A stretch of 64,000 bases of DNA from Pseudozyma flocculosa PF-1. Its lineage: Eukaryota; Basidiomycota; Ustilaginomycetes; Ustilaginales; Ustilaginaceae. The DNA is taken from NCBI RefSeq assembly GCF_000417875.1, contig NW_006920879.1, positions 805,509 to 869,508 on the forward strand. The letters run 5' to 3'. Of this stretch, positions 1 through 10,148 are shown piece after piece; position 1 is the first letter of the stretch; each line of letters begins with the position of its first letter. Position numbers and translations under genes: made by a program. The notes beneath the pieces were generated by a model. The model had not been told where the DNA came from. It saw only the letters and a list, made by a program, of their open reading frames with translations, and searched no databases.

Positions 1-117
1 GGATGAGCCTCGAAAAGGTATGTACAGGCCGGGTCGGAGCCGGAGGTGAGAACATCGGCAGATAGGGGGACAGAAGAGAAGAGGGAAAAGAGGGGCGTGC
101 AGCAAGGGATGGCCACC

Positions 118-1702
118 TCACTTCTTGGCCTTGCCCTTGCCCGTGGCGCCTCTCGTCGTCGAAGACGTAGTCTTCTTGCCGCTGCCGCTCCCCGTCCCCG
201 CCGATGCCGATGCCGACGCCGACGCCTTCTTGGTGGGCGTCTCGACCTTGTCCTTGCCCACCTTTCTCGTCGCCGCCGCCGCCGTCGCCGAGCGCGTCTT
301 TCGAGGCGAGGGCTTCTTCTTCGACACCGAAACGTCGCCCGCTGCTGCCGCCTCGTCCTGCTCCTCCTCGTCCTCGTCGTCGTTGTCATCCGAGGGCGAC
401 AGCTCCAATGCGGCGTCCTCGAGAGCTGCCTCCTCCTGGATCTGCTTCGACGACGTCTTGGGCGACGCAGCAGCTGCCGCCTTGCCCTTTGCCTTGGACT
501 TGGGCGTCTCTGCCGCGGCCTCCGTCGCCGCTTCGGCCTTTCGCTTCTTGGACGTCGCCGCCGGAGACGATGTTTCCGCTGCGGCCGCCTTCTTGCCCTT
601 GGCCGAGGCCGGGCTCGAGACGGCCTCCTCGACCGCCTTACCCTTGGCCTTCTTGTCGGCCGCCGGAGCCGGCTGCTGGTCCTTCTTCTTCTTCTTCTTG
701 TCCTCCTCGCCCTCGGCGGCGGCGGGCACCACTCGCTTCATGCCGAGCGAGCAGTTCCAGATGGGCAGCGATGCGCTCGAGCCCGTCTTGACTTCGATGT
801 TTTGGATGTTGTTCCAGCCGCCGGGGATCTTGGAGATGACGGCAGGGACGGCGGCCACCAGGTTCTCCTGGAGCTGCTCGGGCGTGTGCGACGAGAGGTA
901 GCCGAGCTTGATCGATGACGTGGAACCCTTGTTCTGCAGGAAGTAGGTCGACGAGATGGCCGACTCGAGCTCCTCCTTGAGGTGGCGCGTCCGGACGACG
1001 TCGACCGTGATGGGGTTCCTGAGCGAGGTGGGCGGTTGGTAAGCGGAGACGACGGCAAACGGTCAGCAACAGCGTCGGCGAGGGCGGAATTTCGTACGGT
1101 GGCAGGCACGCGCTAGGGACGTGCGGCGATCGCAGTCCCCGCTGCTGCTCCACTCACTTCTTGGCGTCAAAGAAGACCTTGCCGCAGATTTTGGGGACGA
1201 GCGGGACGATGCGCTGGTCGACGAGGAAGAGGTCGTGGTCCTTGACGAGGTCCCTCCTGGCCTCAAAGGGCTTGAACTTGCCCTTGAGCTTGGTGACGCC
1301 GACGACGCGGGCGACGCTGGTGATCTTCTCCTTGGTCAGTAGGTCCTTGTACTCCCTCTGCGGGTCCTTGACCAGCAGGCAGACCGACACCTGGCCGGGG
1401 CGGTGGACGGCGTTGGGGACGGGCACGCGGACGGGCTTGACCTTGGCCTCGGGGTTGAGCTGCTTGACGGCGACCTGGAGGAAGACGGTGTTGTTGCGGT
1501 CCCTCAGGTCGCCCTGGGGCCCGTCTAGGGGCAGCACGTTCTTGGCGTTGGCATCGTCCTCGCGCTGCTTGGCCAGCTTGTCGGCGTGGGCCGCGAGCGC
1601 CTTAAAGGCCTTGAGCGCCTGCGCCGGGTCCACCTTGCCCGCCGCGTACTCCTGCTGCCCCTTTGTGGGAACGGCGACGACCTTTTTCGTGACTGCCGGC
1701 AT
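118..1702 (-). CDS. Ribosomal L1-domain protein (Utp30/Cic1-like), ribosome biogenesis
   Basis: Two exons on the minus strand, 1702-1158 and 1018-118. The intron (1157-1019) starts GTGAGTG and ends CTCAG, and the join restores AAG-AAC in frame, giving 481 aa. The start is the first in-frame ATG (1702). The N-terminal 270 residues read as an L1-type RNA-binding fold, with the typical VPLVPKICGK segment before the splice and an IWNCSLGMKRV-like segment at the end. This is how Utp30, Cic1 and RSL1D1 look. These are nucleolar pre-60S/90S biogenesis factors, not the structural uL1. The C-terminal 190 residues are low-complexity Lys/Ala/Ser/Glu with a six-lysine run near residue 288, as is common in nucleolar proteins. 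Which L1-family member it is cannot be settled by eye. It shares a divergent promoter region with translin. Confidence 0.85.
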
Positions 1703-2157
1703 GCTGTGTCTGCACGGATTGGGTTTGGGAAGCTTGTGATGAGAGCGAAGAGGCGACAGGGGGGGGTATGATGGAGACAGGGAAGAGTGGGAGGTGACCA
1801 CGGCCAGGCTGCTGCTGCTCCTGGTGCTGCCGCTGCAGCAACCACGGCGGCGCCGTTCAAAAAAATTCCAGGCGGGCGGCAGCCCCACCAAGCCCCGCGC
1901 TCGAGAAGAAAAATTCCAGGCTGGGCCGGGCTGGCCCTAGCCTTGGACCCCGACCTTCTGATGATTAAGCCTGACTAATCCAAAGGCCCCAGCGCGAAGA
2001 AACTCCACATCCCTGCCTCTGGCCTGCAGCGCCTCGTCTTTGGGACCTGGTTGGCTTCCCATCCTGCTCGCCCTCGTCCACCATCCCCGCCTCGCGCTCA
2101 ACTCGTAGCCGTCCTTCGACACCTGCAGACTCCGCGGCTCACATCGCAACTTGCAAG
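1703..2157. promoter_or_regulatory. Divergent intergenic region between L1-domain gene and translin
   Basis: 455 bases between two divergent start codons. I see no coding potential. It contains a G7 run near 1759, a CTG-rich stretch (1808-1840) and a duplicated A5TTCCAGGC element listed separately. Confidence 0.5.
1861..1921. repeat. Direct repeat AAAAATTCCAGGC (two copies)
   Basis: AAAAATTCCAGGC occurs at 1861-1873 and again at 1909-1921, each followed by a G-rich GGGC. The AAAAATT core resembles the yeast rRNA-processing element (RRPE) found upstream of ribosome-biogenesis genes. The copies lie 160-220 bases upstream of the L1-domain gene start. The resemblance is visible; the function is inferred. 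Confidence 0.45.
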
Positions 2158-3391
2158 ATGGCGACAGCATCCGTCGACTTTTCCTCGCTCCTGGCCGAGC
2201 TCGAGCAGCAGAGGGACCTGACCGAGGTGAGCAGTCCTGTCGCTCGCTGCCTGACCGTTCTGTTAGTCGCCCTGTGGGCTCCATTTGACCGCCTGCGATA
2301 TCTGTCTTTTTTTCGCCACCGTCTCTGGCAGAACATGCGTGAGAGGTCAAAAGACCTCGACAAAGCCTTCCGCTCGCTCTCGAGCGTGCTGAACCGCGTG
2401 CACTCGACGCCCGGCGACCAAGGTGAGCCCAGCCGCCCGCTTACGAAGTGTCGTACTGTTCGCTGACGACGACATCCCGCTTGGTCCCGGATGGTTTCGC
2501 GCGCAGTTCCACAGCTCGTCGAGAGCACTCAGCCCTACTTTGAGCAGTGCCGCAAGGCGATTGCCTCGATCATCGAGCTGGTGCCCGCCAACCAGTACTA
2601 CCGGGTGAGTGGCCCTGAGCATCCTCGCCTCCGCCATCGAGCATAGCTGACGTGCCTGGCAACGCAAGTCGTGTCCGATGCGCAGTGGTGCGACGAGTGG
2701 ACCTTCCACCTCAAGAACACGACGTTTGCAGCCTGCCTCGCCTACTTTCTCGGCACCGGCTATCTCCTCTCCAAGGAGGAGGCGTGCTCGATCCTCGGCA
2801 GTGAGTGCCCAGGACCGCCGGCATCGTGAGGAGGCGCGTCACCGGGCTAGCCGCTGACATTCTGGCACACACCTACGCACGTCGCATCTCGATGTCTTCC
2901 GCAGTCGAGCAGGCGCACTCGGACCGTTTCATGCTTTCTACGGAAGAGTACCTGCACTCGCTGGTGTCGATGATCAACGAAATGTCGCGAATCGCCGTCA
3001 ACAGCGTGACGCTTGGCGACTTTCAGACGCCCGTCCGGCTGTCGCGCTTTGTCAAGGAGCTCCACGCCGGCTTCCAGCTGCTCAACCTCAAGAACGACAG
3101 CCTCAGAAAGCGCTTTGACGGCATCAAGGTGAGTAGCCGCGAAAGAGGGCCGCTTGGCGGGAGCAAGCCGACTGAAGAGCAAAGGCGACTCCACGTCGGC
3201 TTCCTCCCGAACCTCTCTGTCCCGCACTGCAGTACGACATCAAGAAGATCGAGGAGATTGTCTACGACATCTCGCTCAGAGGCCTGGTGAAGCCGGCGGG
3301 CGAGCAGGACGCTGGAGGACACGGCGTGGGCGTCCGCGTCGACGACGAGCGAAGGCAGCACGTCCTCAAGGTGCTATCCGGGCGGCAGTAG
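2158..3391 (+). CDS. TSN: Translin
   Basis: Six exons: 2158-2226, 2332-2422, 2507-2604, 2686-2800, 2905-3128 and 3233-3391. Every intron is GTGAG...AG and all phases join, giving 251 aa (human translin is 228). The protein reads as an all-helical translin: an N-terminal helix with LDKAFRSLSSVLNRVHS, a central HLKNTTFAACLAYFLGTG segment, then the RISLxGLVK-type segment before a short polar tail. Translin binds single-stranded DNA/RNA and, with TRAX, forms the C3PO endoribonuclease. No TRAX is in the window. The ATG at 2158 is the first in frame and sits in a good context (AAGATGGCG). Five introns in 1.2 kb makes this one of the more intron-rich genes here. Confidence 0.9.
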
Positions 3392-4202
3392 TAGAGTAGA
3401 GGTCGACTGCTTGCACCTCCCCAATCCTGCAACCCAGCCGATGCGATCTAGCCGCGACGACACCATGATGGCCAGACCTGGCGTGATCTTGGCCTGTGGA
3501 AAAGGTAGAAGGCTTCCCACGCTTAGTGCAACGGCACATGCGATATGAACTGGGCGGCGGTTGTCGGTCTCTTGTCGGAACGCAACCGCCGTCAATCGGC
3601 GCCGTTCCGGCCCGTCGTCTAATTTTGCACCAGCAGCAGCGCTCTGCGACTAATTTCGGCAAGGCTCCGTGCGCCAACGGAGGCCCGGCTTGGCACATGC
3701 ACGCACCGCTCAGCAAGTCGACCTTGACTTGTCACCGGAAAGGCTGGCCAGCCAGCCAGCCAGGCAGGCAGGCCTTGCGGTGGCCCCTGCCCTCGTCTGC
3801 CTGGCTTCCCGCCCGCAGAAATTTCTTCTCGCGCGCTTCTTCTCGAGCGGGGCGGCCGGCGGCCAGGCGCGCTCGGCTGTTGGCCGCGTGTGGCGGCCCT
3901 CTCGGCCGCCCTTCTTAAGCCATCCTTGCCGGACTCGCCCTCCTCCTTCCCTCCCTCCATCCACTCGCTCCCTATCTCTTCACCTGACCATCGATGCTGT
4001 CGACCTTCTATCCCGACCCTCTCCGCCATCTCACTCAAGATTGCGTTCTGCAGGCCAGGCACCCGTCGACGCAGGCCATCGCCACTCGTCCGTAGGTAGT
4101 CGCGCGGCCACACTCGGGTATCCTGCAGCCAGCACGCTTGCACCTGTCGTCAACCGGTCGCAGGCCATCTAGCTGGTCCTGCTTGGCCGGATCGACGGCA
4201 CC
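3392..4202. other. Intergenic region upstream of zinc-finger gene
   Basis: 811 bases with no supportable gene. It contains a run of CCAG/CAGG tetramers (3744-3773) and a pyrimidine-rich block (3942-3990), probably the promoter/leader of the zinc-finger gene. Confidence 0.5.
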
Positions 4203-5581
4203 ATGGGGGCTCCACTGCCCTGGCTGCAGGAGGAGTTCGGCACCTGGATCTGCGGCGTCTGCGGCGTCCGATCCAACGACGAAAAGCTGCTCCAGACCCA
4301 CCTCGAGACCTCGCCCGAATGCCACGCCTTCTGCGCGCTCTGCGAGCAGAGCTACGATTCCCTCGCCGAGCTCAAGGAGCACGACGGCTGCGCAAGGAGA
4401 GGCATCCGCCTTCCTTGCGACTTTTGCGGCGAGGTCTTCACGGACCGCGACTTTGAGGCACACTGCGTCTCGAAGCACGCCGCCTGCAACGCTTGCATGA
4501 CTTACTGCCCCGACACTGCCGAGCTCCGCCGGCACATCGCCAAGGCGCACGCCCAGCTCTACTGCAAGAAATGCGATCGCCTCTACTCCAGCGCCGAGGC
4601 GCTGGCGGAGCACGAGTATGGTGAGGCTTCGACCCTCTACGGCCGGCAGCTGGGCCGGCAGAGAGGCACCGGAGCTCGCTAACCACTCACTCGTTGGCTT
4701 GAACCGACCCCTGTGCTTCGCTGCTGTCAGTCCGACATCAGGTATCTGGACCGCCCTCGGAAAAGCGCGTTCAGGATATGCAGGCGGCCACTTGGCCTTC
4801 TTCGCAGTCGGGCGCCCGCGACGAGCGCCAGCTCCAGCAGGGCAGCAACGGCAGCAGCTCGCCTCGGGGGCCTCGAAAAAGGAATCGCAACCACCAACGA
4901 AGCCCATCCTCGGGGCCCTTCGAGGGTTCGGGCGGAGCGCTTACCGCTTCGCCAAGCCCGGGCCCCAATGCTCAACCCCCACGCGGATCGGGGCAACAGG
5001 CTCGCTACCAAGACAACGGCAGCCTGGCCCAGCATCGCGACACCAGCACCGATTTCGCCGAGAGGGCGGCGCGGGTGCGGTCGCTCAAGGACAGCGAGGA
5101 CAACCTGGTCTGCCCGATGAAGAACTGCACGCACAAGACCACCTTCGTGAGGAAGATGATGCAGCACCTTCAAAGTACCGCCTGCGCCGGCCGCCTCAGC
5201 TCGGCCGAGCTCTTCACGTTTGCCGTGGTGGCCAACTGTGAGGGCGTGCTGCCGGACCTGTCCTTGTCCTTCCAGGACAACGTGCGAGCGCTGCAAAAGT
5301 CGTTGGCGCTCCAGTGCGACAGCGTCGGCGGATCGCCCCTTCCTCGGTGGAAGCCGATCATCATCAAGTTTCCCAACCAGGCGCGGCCTTTCCGCTGCCG
5401 CTCGTGCAAGAAGGACTACCCGTCGCCCGAGGCCCTGCTGCAGCACAAGGGCGACACGCCCCTCTGCAACGACCGTCGGACGATCACCGAGTGGGAGTAC
5501 TTTGTGCTCGAGCAGGTTCGCTCGGCCAGGGCGCTGCTGCGGGGCGGAAGCGACCGCGGCTGGCTGCGCTGGGCCGAGTGA
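4203..5581 (+). CDS. C2HC/C2H2 zinc-finger protein, function unknown
   Basis: Two exons, 4203-4620 and 4731-5581, joined across a GTGAGG...TCAG intron. The downstream acceptor (4741) gives the wrong frame, so 4731 is chosen. The product is 422 aa. The N-terminal 140 residues are packed with Cys/His pairs: C17-C20-H33, C44-C47-H60-C63, C72-C75-H87-H92, C95-C98-H111-H116 and C121-C124-H137. A disordered Ser/Gly/Pro/Gln linker follows. Near the C-terminus are a CPMKNC...H...C unit and a CRSCKK...H...C unit. Several fingers end in Cys (C2HC). Possible roles are nucleic-acid binding or a protein scaffold. I do not recognise an orthologue, and no nuclear-export or effector motif is evident. Confidence 0.75.
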
Positions 5582-6140
5582 AGCGCCAGACCGCGGTCTC
5601 CCGTCTGACCCAGGCCTGGAGGGGGCCACTTGCCTCGCAGGCATGGGCGAGATATCCGCAAGCAGGCGGGCGAGCAGGCAGGCACATGCGCACGCGACCC
5701 AACTCCTGCGCGCCAGACCACACTCGCCATGGAGAGTTCGTGCAGAGCTTCGTTAATTCGTCAAACGGCAAGACAGGTCGACAAGACGGGTGGGGCGCAG
5801 GGCCAGCGTCGTTGGACCGAACAGCCGCCGTCATCGCCGGAGGGGTGCGATGACGGTGCTGGGATTTTTGGGAGTGTGAAGGCAGAAGGGGGACCGTGGC
5901 AGTGGGGGAAGTCATCGGGCGCGACCTCTGCGTCACAGAAGTCTGCCAGCGACGATGGATATATGGGACGACGGTGTCTATGGGCAAGCGCGAGGGAGGC
6001 TTGGGATTGATGCAGGGGTCAAGCATGTCCACCCGGGGCGAAGAGGCGGAAGAGGCTGAAGGTGCGTCGGCCAGCAGGCGAGCGGGAGCGGGGCACCAGT
6101 GCAGAAGGCCAAAGGCCTGATGAACGAGGGCCAAAGGGAA
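5582..6140. other. Convergent intergenic region
   Basis: 559 bases between the 3' ends of the zinc-finger gene and the karyopherin gene. I see no gene; presumably the 3' UTRs and terminators of both. Confidence 0.5.
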
Positions 6141-9100
6141 TCAGAGCGTCTTGACCTCCTCGTCCTTGCCCTCGGCGGCGCGCTGGATGAGCGTCTGCTG
6201 CTCGGGCGTGAGGCTCGAGGTGATGGCCTGCCAGACGTCGGTGCGCTGCGTCTGCAGGTTGGCCAGCAGCTCGCGGAAGTGGTCAAACACGGGCACCTTG
6301 TCCATGGGCGACTCGTACGACAGCTCCTCGTCGTCGTCCTCGTCCTCGTCGTCTTCGTCGTCGTCATCCTCGAACTCCTCGCCGTTGGCGTGGGCGGTGG
6401 CCTGGGCGCGCAGCTTGGCCCGCTCGCGCGCGAGGAGCTCGAGGTACTCGTTTTCCTCGTCGACGACGTCCTTGTCATCGTCGACGTCCTCGTAGTCGCC
6501 CTCGTTGGTGGCGCCCGAGGTGTCGTAGTCGGTGGCGCCGCCCTGCGAGTTGAACGACTCGTCGCCCTCTTCGTCGTCGTCGTCTCCCTCATCGTTGAAG
6601 GCGTCGATGAGCGCCTTGCGCTTCCTGATGGCATCCGGCAGGCCGTCGAGCTGCGCCGAGAGGGCCACCAGGAGCGCCGGCAGGTTCTGCTGCACCGCGG
6701 CGGGCAGCGATGCGGCGTCGAGGGCGAGGATCTGGATAATGGCCGAGGCGGCCACCTTCTTCTCGTGGACGCGGTTGAGCTTGGGCAGCAGCGCCGTGAC
6801 GGCGTTGAAGAAGCCGACGGTGGCGTTGGACGCCTCGAGCACCTGGAGCGTCAGGGCGGCGTTGTAGTAGAGGGCGTCGAGGATGACAATGGTGCTCCAG
6901 CGGCGGACCTCGGCGCCCATCTTGTCGGTCGTGGCCAGGACGGGGAGCACCGTGTTGACAATCGTCGGGACGGCCTCGTCGATGCCGCCCTTGAGGAGCA
7001 GAAGGATGATGTCGGCCAGCTTGCACGCGGATACCTGGTCCATGGGGCCCAGCTGGTCGCTCGTCATGCCGACAGTAAACATGTCGACGAGCATGTGCTT
7101 GTACTCGGCGCTCTGCATGACGACGTCGGTGCCGTACGAGACGCAGTTGTCGATGGTCGACAGCATCTCGGACAGATAGTCGATGCCGCTCGACTTGAAC
7201 GACTTGTAGATCAGGCCAAAGATCTGCCACATGCCCGGCGACACGCGCTTCTGGTAGTAGGTCAGGGTGTCGGTGAGCTCGAGGCAGTCGTCGTAGAGCT
7301 CGACGCACTCCTTCTCCAGGGTGTACGCGACGATAGGCAGCACGACGGCCTCGAGCTTGTCGAGCATCTCGGGGCGCGACTCGGCCGAGGCGATGATCTG
7401 GAAGATGGTGTTGAGGCAGCCCATGGCGGCGAAGAGCTTGTCGTCCTCGTTGGCCTCCATGTTGAGCTCGAGGGTGCCGTCGGGCTCGCGCTCGGATGCC
7501 TCGAGGTTCTCGTTGACGAGGCGCATGTAGCTGTTGGCCATCTGCTCGGTCAGCTGGACGCTAAAGGGCAGCAGCTCCTCGCCAAATTGGGCCACGACCT
7601 TTTCCTTTGTCGGCGTCAGCACGTCGAGGTCGGTCTCGTCGCTCAGCTTGAGCAGCTCCTGCATCAGGCGCGCGGCGTTGGGCGCCATGGCGGCGTGGAC
7701 CTCATCGTGGGCGATGAGCGAGCCGATGGCCTCGGCGGCCTGGACGCGCACGGGCAGCTCGGCGTCGCCGATGCAGTCCATTACGCCACGGAAGGCGGCC
7801 TCGAGCGTGGCCTCGCTGCTCCACTTCATGCCGTGGCCGTCAAACGACTTGATGAGGTCGTTGGCACGGAAGCGGAGGAAGCGGTGCTCGCTCTTGAGCT
7901 CCGGGATGACGTGCTGCGCAAAGAAGCCGTCGAGCATGCCGGCCACCTTTTCGTGGTTGATCATCGTCAGGTCGAGGGCGCGGCACATGTGCAGAGCGCC
8001 CTCCTTCTCGCGCGGCGAGCGCTGCGCCGGGTAGGCGTTGACGACCGACGTGATAAACTCGAGCATGGGCATGAAGGAGCTCTTGGTGCGCTTCGAGGCG
8101 ACCGTCTGGATGAAGGTGGCGGCCGAACCGGACGGCGTGCCGATCTCCTCGAAGGGGTCGAGGTTGGCGCGGACAAAGTCGACCGGGTCGAGCTCCCAGA
8201 GCTCGTCGTCCTCGTCGTTGTAGCAGATGCGCGGGTACATGAAGCTGCGGACGAGCTGGTCGACGTGGGGCTTGAGCAGCGCCCAGGTCGACTTGGGCTT
8301 GACGCACTCGGTGAAGAACATGCAGAGGAAGTGGACGGCCTTCTTGCTGAGCCAGGCGCCCTGGACGTTGGCCTCGACGAGGCGGAGGTAGGCCTTGAGG
8401 ATCTCGGGGGCGAAGGTCTGGACAAAGTGCTCGGCAAACGGCTTGTAGTTGTGCATGTCCGACGGCAGCTGCGAGGGGTTGCCGTAGCGGCTAAAGAGGC
8501 GGTTGAGCGAGTGGAGCGCCCACTTCTTGGCCTTCCACCAGCTGGCCTCCTCGCGGCCCTCGTCGTCTGCGGGGAGGTTGGCGACGTCAATGTCCTTCTG
8601 GACGACATTGAGGAGGAAGGTGCCCCAGGGGACGATGCTCTCGTGCGACTGCTGGTGCTTTGTGAGCTCGGTGTGCATGCTGGTCTTGTAGATCTTGAGG
8701 ATGAGGTAGAGGATCTCGCCGACCTCGGCCGAGGAAGCGTTGGGCGAAGCGAGGAGGTTGTTGCCGGTCTGGAGGATCTGGGGGAAGGTGGCGGGGGCGA
8801 GCTTCTCCATCATGGCGGCGCCGTCGTTCCAGCGGTATGCGCGGACGACCTCGAGGAGGGCTCGGAGGCCGCCGTAGACCTGCTGGGGCTGGTCGCTGGA
8901 GAGGAGGGCGACAATCTGGTCCATGAGGTTGGGCCACTGCTCGGGGAAGTCGTAGCGTGCGATGGTGCCGAGCGCGCTGGCGACGTGGACGCGGGTCTGG
9001 GCGGGTGCGTCGACGAGGGTGGGGAGGATGCTCGACTTGATGGCGTTGCGGTCCGACTCGGGGATGGGGTTGGCGGACGAGGAGCGGGCCGCCGTCGTCT

Positions 9101-9305
9101 CCCAGTGCCTTCGGATGCGGTTCTTGGAGTAGATTGCGGCCGCCTGTCGCACGGCGAGGTCGACCTGGGCCGAGGCGACGATCTGGAAGCAGGAGCTGAG
9201 CATGCCATCCTGGCCCTCGACCTTTTTCAGCTCGAGCTCGGCGGCCCTGCGGGTGTTGATGTTGGGGTCGAGCGACGACGTGAAGATCTGCACGAGGGCG
9301 TCCAT
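6141..9305 (-). CDS. Importin-7/8-type karyopherin (Nmd5/Sxm1-like)
   Basis: A single exon of 1054 aa, starting at the first in-frame ATG (9305) just after a CTCCTC-rich leader. The N-terminus (LELKKVEG..., VRQAAAIYSKNRIRRHW) matches the importin-beta N-terminal Ran-binding domain. The rest is helical HEAT-repeat sequence, and a long Asp/Glu tract (about residues 979-996) lies near the C-terminus. That acidic tract and the overall length (Nmd5 1048 aa, human importin-7 1038 aa) point to the importin-7/8 branch. These karyopherins carry proteins such as ribosomal proteins, histones and MAP kinases into the nucleus and release them on Ran-GTP. Yeast has two relatives, Nmd5 and Sxm1, and I cannot say which this matches. 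High GC makes the opposite strand open for over 1100 codons; that is a shadow. Confidence 0.88.
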   Translation of the reverse strand: MDALVQIFTSSLDPNINTRRAAELELKKVEGQDGMLSSCFQIVASAQVDLAVRQAAAIYSKNRIRRHWETTAARSSSANPIPESDRNAIKSSILPTLVDAPAQTRVHVASALGTIARYDFPEQWPNLMDQIVALLSSDQPQQVYGGLRALLEVVRAYRWNDGAAMMEKLAPATFPQILQTGNNLLASPNASSAEVGEILYLILKIYKTSMHTELTKHQQSHESIVPWGTFLLNVVQKDIDVANLPADDEGREEASWWKAKKWALHSLNRLFSRYGNPSQLPSDMHNYKPFAEHFVQTFAPEILKAYLRLVEANVQGAWLSKKAVHFLCMFFTECVKPKSTWALLKPHVDQLVRSFMYPRICYNDEDDELWELDPVDFVRANLDPFEEIGTPSGSAATFIQTVASKRTKSSFMPMLEFITSVVNAYPAQRSPREKEGALHMCRALDLTMINHEKVAGMLDGFFAQHVIPELKSEHRFLRFRANDLIKSFDGHGMKWSSEATLEAAFRGVMDCIGDAELPVRVQAAEAIGSLIAHDEVHAAMAPNAARLMQELLKLSDETDLDVLTPTKEKVVAQFGEELLPFSVQLTEQMANSYMRLVNENLEASEREPDGTLELNMEANEDDKLFAAMGCLNTIFQIIASAESRPEMLDKLEAVVLPIVAYTLEKECVELYDDCLELTDTLTYYQKRVSPGMWQIFGLIYKSFKSSGIDYLSEMLSTIDNCVSYGTDVVMQSAEYKHMLVDMFTVGMTSDQLGPMDQVSACKLADIILLLLKGGIDEAVPTIVNTVLPVLATTDKMGAEVRRWSTIVILDALYYNAALTLQVLEASNATVGFFNAVTALLPKLNRVHEKKVAASAIIQILALDAASLPAAVQQNLPALLVALSAQLDGLPDAIRKRKALIDAFNDEGDDDDEEGDESFNSQGGATDYDTSGATNEGDYEDVDDDKDVVDEENEYLELLARERAKLRAQATAHANGEEFEDDDDEDDEDEDDDEELSYESPMDKVPVFDHFRELLANLQTQRTDVWQAITSSLTPEQQTLIQRAAEGKDEEVKTL

Positions 9306-10148
9306 CTTGGGCGACAAGTGTGCTTGGGCAGCCGTCTGGTAGGAGGAGGAGGAGAAGGAGGAGGAGGAGGAGGAGGAGGACAAGGTTGCCCGACGGCGGC
9401 GGAGAAGGGTGGGGTATAGGGGGTTGAACGGAAGAGCGGAAGGGCGTGTGGCGGGGGCGAAGGGAGAAGAATGGGATGTGATGGGAAGCCACAGAGATCC
9501 AATGCGGTTGGGTGGCGGCCGGAAGGGAAGGCAAGAAAGGGAGCTCGCTCTCTGTGGCTTGCTTGCTCGCTCGGCCGCGGGTGCGTTTCTGTGGATTTTT
9601 CTTCCCTCTTTCCAAGCAAAGGTGGGAAAGTGACACACGTACGGCCGCACGCGCAGGGGCGGGGCGGGGGGAGCTCAGTGCTTGGAAAAGGCGAAAAAAT
9701 TTGCAATTCCAAAAAATCAAGAAGCAAGCAAGCAGAGAGACGCACGGACGGGCCTGCGTCGACGCAGAGGGGTGACCAGGCTAGGAGGCAGCCCCTTTGC
9801 TTGTTCTTCTCGCGTTTGGGCCACCCTCGCCTTGGACGAGACCAACACCTGGCCTGGGCTGGGCTGCCCTGTCCGACTTCCGCGCCTCGGTTTGCCTGGC
9901 CGCCCTTGCAGCCTGTTGCTCCACATGTCATGCTGTTGACCACTTGACAGCCGCCCCCCGAAGCCCATCTTTGGTCGGGCCGACTCGGACCCCACCTCTT
10001 CTGACCTCGACCGGCCTGCTTGCCTTTCATCTTCTCGCCACCACCACCATCGTCTCCGCTTCCATCCGTAGTCACTCCTCACCGCACTCCATGCGCGCAC
10101 GGTGATACCCAGCAGCCACACCGCAAGCGTGCCGCCGGGCAAGGCAAC
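9306..10148. promoter_or_regulatory. Divergent promoter region, importin / RAD17
   Basis: 843 bases between divergent starts. Next to the karyopherin ATG is a GGA/GAG repeat (9341-9382, CTCCTC in the mRNA sense), probably its 5' leader. A GAAAAAATTTGCAATTCC segment lies near 9690 and resembles an RRPE-like A/T core. No gene is seen. Confidence 0.5.
9341..9382. repeat. GGA trinucleotide microsatellite
   Basis: AGGAGGAGG... with one GAAGGAG interruption, about 42 bases, ending 36 bases upstream of the karyopherin start codon. It is a pyrimidine tract on the transcribed sense strand. Confidence 0.8.

Noticed and set aside
6099..9419. 1106-codon open frame on the plus strand, opposite the karyopherin
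   Set aside because: Shadow of a GC-rich coding strand: it is Leu/Val/Asp/Glu/Arg/Gly-rich with no domain, while the minus strand encodes a clear importin.
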